A DNA stretch of 15,589 bases from an uncultured Sulfuricurvum sp. GTDB taxonomy: Bacteria; Campylobacterota; Campylobacteria; Campylobacterales; Sulfurimonadaceae. Below, piece by piece: positions 7,621-15,542 of the stretch. The number at the start of each line of letters is the position of its first letter. Position 1 is the first letter of the stretch. The stretch lies in NCBI RefSeq assembly GCF_937936435.1, contig NZ_CALDDG010000061.1:1-15589 (forward strand). Reading direction: 5' to 3'. Under the pieces are notes generated by a model that ran no database searches, was not told the DNA's origin, and saw only the letters and a program-made list of their open reading frames with translations. A program made the translations under genes and the position numbers.

Positions 7621-7626
7621 GTTTGC

Positions 7627-8265
7627 ATGAATACGCCCGAATCTATTAAAAAAACATCTTCTTATCATCATGGAAATCTCAAAGAGTCGCTATTGACGAC
7701 GGCATTGGAGATGGTCGATAAAGAAGGGATAGACGCGTTAACACTGCGTGAGCTGACGATGCGGCTGGGGACGTCACGATCAGCGGTTTATCGCCATTTC
7801 CCCAGTAAAGAGGCATTAATACTCGGCGTTATCGAAAAAGGGTATGAACGGTTAGACTTGCTCCTGACCCCGATTTTTCAGGATAAACATTCCAGTGTGG
7901 CGGAACGTTTTGATCGAATGGGACGAGAATATCTTGATTTTGCGATACACCATCCGACGTTGTATCGTTTGCTGTTCGGTGATAAGTATCATCGTGAACG
8001 CGAAGAGTTATGCGATTACAAAGACGAAAATCAGGCAACGGGGTTGTATGCGCTGATCGGTCTACTTCTGGAGGCGCAGGAACAGGGAATTATTGCACAG
8101 GCTAATCCGATGGTGCAGGCGGCGATGGTGTGGGCATCGATCCACGGGCTGGCCTCGTTATTAATCGACGGACATTTGTTGATGCGCGAGAATATGGAAG
8201 AGATTTATGTGTACAGCCAGAGTGTGTTGCTAAACGGATTGAAGCGGATTCCTAAGGATGAGTGA
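7627..8265 (+). CDS. TetR/AcrR-family transcriptional repressor with WHG-type C-terminal domain
   Basis: The protein has 212 residues. The N-terminal helix-turn-helix domain is clear: SSYHHGNLKESLL, then EGIDALTLRELTMRLG, then the recognition helix region TSRSAVYRHFPSKEALI, within residues 10-65. The C-terminal ligand domain contains HPTLYRLLFGDKY and WASIHGLASLLIDG, matching the WHG-type TetR C-terminal domain (PF13305). It most likely represses the divergent efflux operon and itself, with a pump substrate as inducer. The frame is open back to 7489, but that part overlaps the divergent gene and operator and has no family similarity. The conserved YHHGNLKE segment follows the ATG at 7627, which is chosen. 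No ribosome site precedes it, so the mRNA may be leaderless. The last 8 bp overlap the radical SAM gene, implying co-expression. Confidence 0.93.
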   Translation: MNTPESIKKTSSYHHGNLKESLLTTALEMVDKEGIDALTLRELTMRLGTSRSAVYRHFPSKEALILGVIEKGYERLDLLLTPIFQDKHSSVAERFDRMGREYLDFAIHHPTLYRLLFGDKYHREREELCDYKDENQATGLYALIGLLLEAQEQGIIAQANPMVQAAMVWASIHGLASLLIDGHLLMRENMEEIYVYSQSVLLNGLKRIPKDE

Positions 8266-9520
8266 ATATTCCGAGACAATTCGCATGAGGCTTGCGCGGA
8301 AGCTTGCTTCGACAACGATGCGATGGGCCGTAAAGCGATATCTTCATTTAAAACCGACCGAGAAAAGTCTCCCGTTTGCATCCGATGAGACCCCGCGTCT
8401 TTTATACATTCATATCCCTTTTTGTCTGACCTTGTGCCCCTACTGTTCTTTTCATAAATTCCGATTCGACGAACCGAGTGCCAGAGCTTATTTCGAGTTG
8501 TTGCATCAGGAGATGCGGATGGTATATGCGTTGGGATATCGATTCGATTCGATCTATTTCGGAGGGGGAACGACGACGATTTTACCGCGTGAACTCGGGG
8601 ATACGATCGATCTGGCAAAATCGCTGTTTGCGATTCGTGAAGTGTCGTGTGAGAGTGATCCGGCGCATTTGGGAGATCTCGATGCAGCCTATTTGGAGGG
8701 GAAAATCGATCGCCTCTCGATCGGAATCCAGAGTTTTAACGATGAAACGCTCAAACAGATCGGCCGCTATAAAAAGTTCGGTTCTGCCCAAGAACAATAT
8801 GCCAAAGCCGAGTTGGCTATCGGGCGTTTTCCGATCGTCAATATCGATATGATCTACAATTATCCCGATCAAAGCGAAGAAGATTTGCATCGTGAAATCG
8901 ATACGATATTGAGACTGCGCCCGCCTCAAGTGACTTTTTATCCGCTGATGTATGCACCGGGCATACGTGAAAACCTTAGCAAACGGTGGGGAGAGCTAAG
9001 CGATGATAAAGAGGCGAAGTTCTATCGGATCATCGATGAGCGGTTAAACGGGATTTACACGCAGCGTTCAGGCTGGGCCTGGTCGCTGAGAGGAGAGGGA
9101 ATTATCGACGAATATGTCATAGAGCGGAGCGAATATGTAGGAATCGGAAGCGGCGCGTTCAGTTTTATCGGAAATACGCTCTATGCAAATACGTTTTCTC
9201 TGCCCCGTTATGCCGAGGCTCTTTCTCAGGGACGATTGCCGATTACCCATGCCGTTACTTTTCCTCCGCGTGCGATCAAACAGTATCGGATGATGGTGGA
9301 ACTGTTCGGTCTTACTCCCGCAAAAGAGCCTTTATTAATCGAAAATGCCCTTTTAACTTTGCTCGGTGCGTATAGAGGGAAGAAAATCATTCCCGAAGGA
9401 AGCTATCTGTTTTCGGTGATGATGCGAGAGTTTTACAACGGGATGGATTATGTTCGCGAAACGATGCGTTCAAGACTGAGCAAAGAGGACGGATTAATCC
9501 GCGACTCCGTTGAGTCGTAA
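8258..9520 (+). CDS. HemN/HemW-like radical SAM protein (coproporphyrinogen III oxidase-related)
   Basis: The protein has 420 residues. The radical SAM cluster motif is C56-LTL-C60-PY-C63, within LYIHIPFCLTLCPYCSF, and the SAM-contact motif YFGGGTTT is at 100-107. CESDPAHL corresponds to the conserved EANP strand of HemW, and RLSIGIQSFNDETLKQIGR and NIDMIYNYPDQSEEDL are standard family blocks. EYVGIGSGAFSFIG and a C-terminal helical part resemble the HemN C-terminal domain. The family includes anaerobic coproporphyrinogen oxidase (HemN), the heme chaperone HemW, and heme-degrading methyltransferases of the ChuW/HutW type; motifs alone do not choose among these. About 45 extra N-terminal residues precede the core and are rich in basic residues. 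The start overlaps tetR by 8 bp (ATGAGTGA), with only an AAGG directly before the ATG, suggesting translational coupling. The stop lies 5 bp from the convergent putP stop. Confidence 0.88.
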   Translation: MSEYSETIRMRLARKLASTTMRWAVKRYLHLKPTEKSLPFASDETPRLLYIHIPFCLTLCPYCSFHKFRFDEPSARAYFELLHQEMRMVYALGYRFDSIYFGGGTTTILPRELGDTIDLAKSLFAIREVSCESDPAHLGDLDAAYLEGKIDRLSIGIQSFNDETLKQIGRYKKFGSAQEQYAKAELAIGRFPIVNIDMIYNYPDQSEEDLHREIDTILRLRPPQVTFYPLMYAPGIRENLSKRWGELSDDKEAKFYRIIDERLNGIYTQRSGWAWSLRGEGIIDEYVIERSEYVGIGSGAFSFIGNTLYANTFSLPRYAEALSQGRLPITHAVTFPPRAIKQYRMMVELFGLTPAKEPLLIENALLTLLGAYRGKKIIPEGSYLFSVMMREFYNGMDYVRETMRSRLSKEDGLIRDSVES

Positions 9521-9525
9521 TCTCT

Positions 9526-11001
9526 TTATCGCGGCAGCGATAGGCGTGTTTGTACTTCGTCGAAAATTCTTTGGCTTTCAGAGGAACTTTTCTTGCCGAT
9601 ACGACTGAATACGAGTATGGCGACCCATGCCGCGACAAAACCGGGAAGAAGTTCATACACATCAAATACCCCCCCCTCCATCTGTTTCCAGATAATGACG
9701 GTGATGGAACCGGCAATCATGCCGGCTATTGCACCCAGACGGGTTATATTCGGATTGTAAAGGGAGAGAATGATGAGCGGACCGAAGGCGGCGCCAAATC
9801 CTGCCCATGCGTAGGCGACGAGTTTCAAAACGCTGGAGTTTTGATCCGTGGATAGATACCATGCGATAAGTGCGATGGCGATGACGGTAGCTCTTCCGAC
9901 CCATACCAGCTCACGATCGGATGCTTCTTTATGCAAAAGGACATGGTAGATATCGCGAGTGAGGACGGAAGAGGAGACCAGAAGCTGCGAATCGATGGTA
10001 CTCATGATAGCGGCGAGTATGGCGGCGAGCAAAAATCCGGCGATCCACGGGTTGAAAAGGAGCTGAGAGAGGGTAATAAAGATTTTTTCGCTGTCATGCA
10101 GATCGATCCCCTCGGAGAGAACATAGGCAAAACCGAAGAACCCGACGGCGAGCGAACCGAGTATAGAGAGGATCATCCAGCTCATCCCGATCGTTTTTGC
10201 CCTCTCCATCTCATTTTCATGCCGAATCGACATGAAGCGCACCAGAATATGGGGCTGTCCGAAATACCCTAGACCCCATGCCAACAGCGAGAGAATACCG
10301 ATGAAGGAGGTTCCGCTGATGATGTCGAGTTTGGACGGATCGGCTGAACGGATAATTTCTAAACCCTCAGTGATGCCGCCGATATGAAAAATCACTACGA
10401 GAGGCGTAACTATCAGGGCAAGCATCATCAATATCCCCTGGATAAAATCGGTCCAGCTCACCGCGTTGTACCCACCTAAAAAGGTATATGAGACGATGAT
10501 AACACTCCCGACGATAAGTGCTGTCGAATACTCTAAATGAAAGGTTGCTTCAAACAATTTCGCTCCTCCGACCAGACCCGATGAGGTATATAGGGTGTAA
10601 AAGAGGAGAATCACGACGGCGGTAACGATACGCAACAAATGGGTACGGTCTTCGAAACGGTTGGAAAAGTAATCCGGTATCGTGATCGCATCGTCGAGAT
10701 GGTGAGTATAGACTCTCAACGGCCTGGCGATATAGTGCCAGTTCAGATAGGCTCCGACGATAAGCCCCACGGCTATCCAGCTGCCGACGATTCCGTCGGT
10801 ATACATCATACCGGGCAACCCCAGCAGAAGCCATCCGCTCATATCCGAGGCTCCGGCGCTTAGAGCCGTCACACCCGGTCCGAGTCTGCGCCCGCCCAAA
10901 ACAAAGTCGCTTAGATCGTCGGTCTCGAAATAAAAGTAAATCCCTATCGCGACCATCGTGATCATGTAAGCGGCAAATGAGATAATTACCGGTGTTTCCA
11001 T
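9526..11001 (-). CDS. putP: Sodium/proline symporter (SSS family)
   Basis: The 491-residue inner membrane protein imports proline with Na+. It aligns closely, from memory, with E. coli PutP (502 residues): FVLGGRRLGPGVTALSAG, then ASDMSGWLLLGLPG containing D53 and S55, equivalent to the Na+-binding D55 and S57 of PutP. Further matches are FEDRTHLLRI, ALIVTPLVVI, WGLGYFGQPHILVRFM, FNPWIAGFLLAAILAAIMST in the TM9 region that forms the second part of the sodium site, and YAWAGFGAAFGPLIILSL. About 13 membrane spans are expected and visible as hydrophobic runs. The start at 11001 lies inside the end of putA (16-bp overlap) and is served by AAGGAG six bases upstream, so the two are co-translated from one mRNA. 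The general SSS family also carries other solutes, but the PutP motifs and the adjacent putA make proline the confident substrate. Confidence 0.95.
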   Translation of the reverse strand: METPVIISFAAYMITMVAIGIYFYFETDDLSDFVLGGRRLGPGVTALSAGASDMSGWLLLGLPGMMYTDGIVGSWIAVGLIVGAYLNWHYIARPLRVYTHHLDDAITIPDYFSNRFEDRTHLLRIVTAVVILLFYTLYTSSGLVGGAKLFEATFHLEYSTALIVGSVIIVSYTFLGGYNAVSWTDFIQGILMMLALIVTPLVVIFHIGGITEGLEIIRSADPSKLDIISGTSFIGILSLLAWGLGYFGQPHILVRFMSIRHENEMERAKTIGMSWMILSILGSLAVGFFGFAYVLSEGIDLHDSEKIFITLSQLLFNPWIAGFLLAAILAAIMSTIDSQLLVSSSVLTRDIYHVLLHKEASDRELVWVGRATVIAIALIAWYLSTDQNSSVLKLVAYAWAGFGAAFGPLIILSLYNPNITRLGAIAGMIAGSITVIIWKQMEGGVFDVYELLPGFVAAWVAILVFSRIGKKSSSESQRIFDEVQTRLSLPR

Positions 11002-14000
11002 GTATTCTCCTTTGTATTGGCATGCAATCCCAGATTACCGTAACGGTGATAGCTGTGGGAAATGCTTTGTTCTCTAAAATAATGCATGAGTTCGATTCTT
11101 CCGTGCGGAATAAACGGTTCGGACGAGATATAAAGCGCATTGTCCGCACTGTGTTGATAGACCTTGGGCGAAACGTTTTCAGCGTTTAAATAACGTATTT
11201 TGTCTACCTGCCGCATCGTTTGTCTTAATCGGTTTTCATCCTCTTGCGCAAATGAATCTTCGATATCCAATAAGACAGAGTGGTGTTCTGCCAGCCATAA
11301 TAGGGACGGTGACGATATATCGGCAGGGACAGAGAGGTAAAGTTTGGCTCCTGCCATTTTTATCGCCGCAATCGACGCGCATATCGCATGAACACTCTCC
11401 TCGGATTCCAAACGGAGCAATACGCTGTTCACGTTTCGATAACGAACGATATTGCTCTCTCCGCGTATACGGCAAATATCCCGTTCTTGGGTAAATTCAC
11501 GATCCAGCCAATAGGCAAAGTTTTTTGCGGTGGCGATTGCACTATGCAGTTCGGAAGTAAAAGGCGAGGAACCGTTCATGAGTGTGCGAAGACGGTCTAT
11601 ATAGGGATGGTAGAGCGTTTCGTGTATATTCGTGCTAGACAAAGAGAGATTCATAAACTGGGATACATAATTGAACCCGCCCGCTTTTCTGCCGCTTCCG
11701 ATAGAGGATTTGCCCATACCGCCGAAGGGCTGGCGCATGACGATGGCTCCGGTAGTGGGACGGTTGATATAGAGATTCCCGGCGAGGAGGTTCTCTTTCC
11801 ATATGGCCTGTTCCCGCTCATCAAGACTCTCCAATCCGGAGGTCAACCCGTATCCGGTCGCGTTGACAAGCTCAATCGCATGTTCCAAATTTTCGGCACG
11901 CATGACGCTGAGTACCGGACCGAAAAGCTCGTTCATATGGCAAAAATCGCCGTTTTTGGTCCCCCATCGGATCGACGGGCGGAGCATGTAAGGATTATTA
12001 TCGTCGCTGTAGGAGGGTTTCAGAGCCCAACTTTCATTATTGTCCAGATAGCTTAGTGCATGTTTGAGTGTGCCTGAAGGAGGGGCGATCAATGCGCCGA
12101 CACGGTTTTGGAAATCCCATACCGATCCGACCTGCAGCGAGGATGCCGCATCGATCAGGGTCTGTTTGAAATGGGGATCGTCATACACCTCTTTCTCCAA
12201 GATGAGCAATGAGGTCGCCGAACATTTTTGTCCCGAGTTGTTAAAGGCGGATGCGATGACATTTTTGATCGCTTGATCGCGGTCGGACAAAGCCGTAACG
12301 ATGGTAGCGTCTTTGCCTCCGGTTTCGGCACTGAGATGGAGATCGGGGCGTGCTTTGATCATGGCGTAGACGGTTGTTTCGCCTCCGGTAAAGATGACGA
12401 AATCGGCGAGGGGATCGGTGATGAGGTATTTACCTGCCGTTTCACCGCTCGTCGGGACGAATTGGAGGGTGTTTTTGCTGACTCCCCCCTCCCAAAAACA
12501 TTGACAAAGGCGATAGGCGCATAATACCGCATCGGATGAGGGCTTTAGGATAACGGTATTTCCGGATGCCAATGCTGCGGCAATCCCTCCGGTCGGAATA
12601 GCGATGGGGAAATTCCAGGGACTGATAACGACGCCGACCCCCTTTCCCATGGCGTGAGCGTTGGTAAGGGCAGTGAACTCTCGGACACTGTAAGGATAAA
12701 AATTGCAAAAATCGATTGCTTCGGAGACTTCGACATCGGTTTCACTAAAGACTTTTCCCACTTCGGCAGCGGCAATACCGATCAGATCGCCTCTGCTTTT
12801 TCGGAATTCATGGGCGACGTTCATCAAAATTTTCTGACGGCTGAGCAGATCGAGTGTCCGCCAGCCATCCGGATCGGCAGCTGCCACACGGAGGGCTTCA
12901 CGGATATTATCTGCGGAAGCTCGGCTATAGCTTCCGACGACGACGTTGTCGTGATATTGCGATTTATCGATGACGGTAACTCGATTTTCAGACGGTATCG
13001 TGACGCCGCCGATGACTGCATCGACATCAAATCTGCCGTTTTGTGCAATATTTTTCCATTTATAGCGAATGTGTTCCGCCCATTGTCGATTTTGAGGCAA
13101 TGCGAAGTCGGTATCGCTTTCGTTGACGAAGCGGTAGATGGAGGGGTCGATTTCTAATACACGGGGAGGAAGAGAGCGATTTTGGGTACGAAACGCTTTG
13201 AGATTCAGATCGGGAATTTTTACAAGGGCATCATCGTAGCTTCGAACCAGTTTCTCCCACGCCGGAGAGTTGACGCGCAATCCGAAACTGTGGCGTAAAA
13301 AGTTTTGTTCGGCGGTATTCTCATCAAACCGCCGTACCAGATAGGCAATAGCATTGGTAAAAGTCTTTGCCGTAGCGGTAGGGGCATAAAGGATAACTTC
13401 AAGTCCTTCGTTTTTGAGAAGTTTATACGCCGTCTCGCTCATCCCCTCCAGCATCTCTGCGCTGTAGGACTCTTCGACTCCCCGTTCACGTGCTAGGAGT
13501 ATTCCCAGTGCATGGTCGAAAAGGTTATGGGATGCAACGCCCGTATGGACGGCAGAGGCGATTTGCGGATCGAGGAGATAATCCATTAGTATTTTGTAGT
13601 TCGCATCGGTTTGGGCTTTGTACAGATAGGTGACGTAAGGCCATCCGCGCAGGCTAGCTTCGGTCAGCTCCATCTCCTGATTGGCTCCCTTGACCAGTCT
13701 TATTTTGATCGGAGCTCCCCCCGCTTCAACCCTCTCTAGTGCCCATTTTGAGAGTTTTTGCAGATAGCTAAGGGCGTCAGGTATATATGATTGTATGACG
13801 ATTCCGGCGTACAGTGCGAAAAACGGCTTTTGAGAGAGGGTATAGATGAATGCATCGACGGTTAGGCCGACATCTCGATACTCTTCCATATCAAGATTTA
13901 CAAATTTATTATGCTCCATCGCGATCATATAAATGCTCTCCAAAGAGCGGGAAATCTGCTGTACGGACCATTCATGCGCCAGCGGAGTGATCTGCGAAAA

Positions 14001-14552
14001 TATGGTTGAGATTTTGATCGAGATGTAGTCGATTGAAGGATTTTCCAAGGCATCGATATATTTTAAAATCCGTTCATGGGCCTCTTTTTCGCCTAAAACC
14101 GCTTCTCCGATAATATTGATATTGACGCGGGTATGTTCGTCCTTGCGTTTTGCCAGATAATGAGAGAGCAGGGAGCTTTCTCCTTTAATCACGACGTTAC
14201 TGACATCATTGCGGAGATAGCGGATAAAAAGGGGGACGGAGATTATCGGAAGATAGAGTCCGATATGACGGAACAGCCATACCAAGAGCTGTTCAAACTC
14301 GCTGAAAAAATCGGTGTTTTCATATTTCGAAAAAAGAAATTCGAGCTGGTCGGCGATCCGTTTGGTATCGTGTGAACGGAAACTCTGATCCAGCAATTCG
14401 ATCAGAAAAATTTTGTTGAGAGGATTTTGGAGCATTCGCTCCATCACTTCGTGGAACTTTTGCTCGGTGTGCTCCCGATGAAGTTCAATCTCGGATTGCC
14501 ACTCTTCGGCAAGATGTTTGGCATTTTCAAATAGGGTTGTCGTAATGTGCAT
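10986..14552 (-). CDS. putA: Bifunctional proline dehydrogenase / L-glutamate gamma-semialdehyde dehydrogenase
   Basis: The 1188-residue protein catalyses both oxidation steps of proline to glutamate, using FAD (electrons to the quinone pool) and then NAD+. The N-terminal part, about 120-470, is the FAD-binding PRODH barrel: SIDYISIKISTIFSQI, NLDMEEYRDVGLT, RLVKGANQEME with R285 and K288, and YLVRRFDENTAEQNFL. The aldehyde dehydrogenase domain, about 530-975, shows VISPWNFPIAI, ILKPSSDA, the glutamate E743 in LSAETGGKDA and the catalytic cysteine C777 in NNSGQKCSATS, with the closing GGMGKSSIGSGRKAGG. About 210 C-terminal residues follow, resembling the extra C-terminal domain of longer PutAs. 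There is no N-terminal ribbon-helix-helix domain, so unlike E. coli PutA it should not repress its own operon. The motif RLVKGANQE departs from the usual RLVKGAYWD. The start is supported by AAGGAG four bases upstream. It overlaps putP and follows nhaD by 50 bp. Confidence 0.96.
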   Translation of the reverse strand: MHITTTLFENAKHLAEEWQSEIELHREHTEQKFHEVMERMLQNPLNKIFLIELLDQSFRSHDTKRIADQLEFLFSKYENTDFFSEFEQLLVWLFRHIGLYLPIISVPLFIRYLRNDVSNVVIKGESSLLSHYLAKRKDEHTRVNINIIGEAVLGEKEAHERILKYIDALENPSIDYISIKISTIFSQITPLAHEWSVQQISRSLESIYMIAMEHNKFVNLDMEEYRDVGLTVDAFIYTLSQKPFFALYAGIVIQSYIPDALSYLQKLSKWALERVEAGGAPIKIRLVKGANQEMELTEASLRGWPYVTYLYKAQTDANYKILMDYLLDPQIASAVHTGVASHNLFDHALGILLARERGVEESYSAEMLEGMSETAYKLLKNEGLEVILYAPTATAKTFTNAIAYLVRRFDENTAEQNFLRHSFGLRVNSPAWEKLVRSYDDALVKIPDLNLKAFRTQNRSLPPRVLEIDPSIYRFVNESDTDFALPQNRQWAEHIRYKWKNIAQNGRFDVDAVIGGVTIPSENRVTVIDKSQYHDNVVVGSYSRASADNIREALRVAAADPDGWRTLDLLSRQKILMNVAHEFRKSRGDLIGIAAAEVGKVFSETDVEVSEAIDFCNFYPYSVREFTALTNAHAMGKGVGVVISPWNFPIAIPTGGIAAALASGNTVILKPSSDAVLCAYRLCQCFWEGGVSKNTLQFVPTSGETAGKYLITDPLADFVIFTGGETTVYAMIKARPDLHLSAETGGKDATIVTALSDRDQAIKNVIASAFNNSGQKCSATSLLILEKEVYDDPHFKQTLIDAASSLQVGSVWDFQNRVGALIAPPSGTLKHALSYLDNNESWALKPSYSDDNNPYMLRPSIRWGTKNGDFCHMNELFGPVLSVMRAENLEHAIELVNATGYGLTSGLESLDEREQAIWKENLLAGNLYINRPTTGAIVMRQPFGGMGKSSIGSGRKAGGFNYVSQFMNLSLSSTNIHETLYHPYIDRLRTLMNGSSPFTSELHSAIATAKNFAYWLDREFTQERDICRIRGESNIVRYRNVNSVLLRLESEESVHAICASIAAIKMAGAKLYLSVPADISSPSLLWLAEHHSVLLDIEDSFAQEDENRLRQTMRQVDKIRYLNAENVSPKVYQHSADNALYISSEPFIPHGRIELMHYFREQSISHSYHRYGNLGLHANTKENTWKHR

Positions 14553-14602
14553 TGTACTCCTTTGTGGTTGTCACAATAGGATCTTTGATCAAATCTGAAA
14601 AG
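14553..14602 (-). promoter_or_regulatory. nhaD-putA spacer with two short dyads and a weak candidate promoter
   Basis: The 50-bp gap holds TTGTG(5)CACAA (14562-14576) and the perfect 10-mer palindrome TTTGATCAAA (14584-14593). On the minus strand TTTTCA (14601-14596), 17 bp and TATTGT (14578-14573) form a weak promoter match (4/6 each) with a predicted start near 14566, just upstream of the putA AAGGAG site (14562-14557). No terminator for nhaD is visible, so readthrough from nhaD is equally possible. Confidence 0.25.
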
Positions 14603-15542
14603 CTAATCAATTCCTAAAACGATAAATTGCAAATACCAGATACCGATAGATACGAGATATCCGGCTAACACTGTCCATGCGAGTTTCATGTGGGCCGAAA
14701 AGGTATAAATTCCGTGCATTCTCCCCATTACTCCGACTCCCGCCGCACTTCCGAAACTGATCATTGATCCGCCGATACCCACGGTCAATGTCAATAGCAT
14801 CCATTGGGTATAGTCCAGAGGCGGGTTGGCTTTTAGGACCGCCGACATGACGGGGACGTTATCGATCACGGCAGAGACAAATCCTACGGCGATGTTGACA
14901 TAGGTCGGATTAAGCGCTTCGAACAGTTGAGTAACATATCCTAAAAATCCGGCAAAATAGAGGGCTCCGACGGCTGCCAAAATCCCGAAGAAAAAGAGGA
15001 GTGTATTGTTTTCGATTCTACTGATGGATTTGAAAATATTGACGTCTTGTTTGTGGCGTCGTTTTAAAGTGTACATATATAGCTGCAACACGGAAAGTCC
15101 GAACAGCATACCCCACATCGGTGGAAGCTGCATTACCTGTTTGCATAAGACCGAAACGGCAATCGTCGCCAAACCGAGAAAAATAATGACTTTTCCCCCT
15201 CTGAGAATTTCGATTTTTTCGGCGAGTGCAGGATCACCGTCTTTGTAAGGATCTTCGTCCGGAATATATCTGACCAGTAACACTGCCGTGACGAGCCATC
15301 CTAAAAATGCGGCAGGGAAAAGATAGAGGAAATCGGAAAATTCCCCTTTTTGGGCTGTCCAGGCCATGAGCGTCGTGATATCGCCGAACGGGCTCCAAGC
15401 ACCGCCGGCATTGGCGGCGACTACGATATTGATGGCACCGGGAATCAAAAACGCTTTATTCTCTTTTTCAATCGTGATGAGGACGGTGGAGAGGATCAGG
15501 GCCGTCGTCAGATTATCGGCGATAGGGGAGATGAAAAATGCC
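14603..15542 (-). CDS. nhaD: NhaD-type Na+/H+ antiporter, 5'-truncated by the contig end
   Basis: The frame runs from the contig edge to TAG at 14605-14603, giving 312 complete codons. It reads FFISPIADNLTTALILSTVL, then IPGAINIVVAANAGGAWSPF, with the conserved pieces SPIADNLTTA and NAGGAWSPFGD typical of the NhaD/ArsB-like ion transporter superfamily. The C-terminal half has several hydrophobic spans and the second repeat signature VSAVIDNVPVMSAVLKANPP and GIGGSMISFGSAAGVGVMGR. NhaD exports Na+ (or Li+) in exchange for protons, typically at alkaline pH. A TTG at 15448 is not the start, because conserved sequence continues upstream to 15541. The missing N-terminus is probably about 100-170 residues, since family members are about 410-480. 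The truncation is caused by residual sequencing adapter, not biology. Its position 50 bp upstream of putA-putP suggests a shared Na+ economy. Confidence 0.92.

Noticed and set aside
7489..7626. An N-terminal extension of the TetR protein starting upstream at 7489
   Set aside because: It would overlap the divergent tolC-like gene and translate the operator and both promoters; the TetR family similarity begins only after 7627.
10550..11149. A 199-codon minus-strand frame over the putA/putP junction
   Set aside because: It is a shifted frame of putP and putA; its Arg-rich translation has no domain character, and both real genes are complete.
11388..12056. A 222-codon plus-strand open frame opposite putA
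   Set aside because: It is fully antisense to the ALDH domain of putA with intact catalytic motifs and has no family features of its own.
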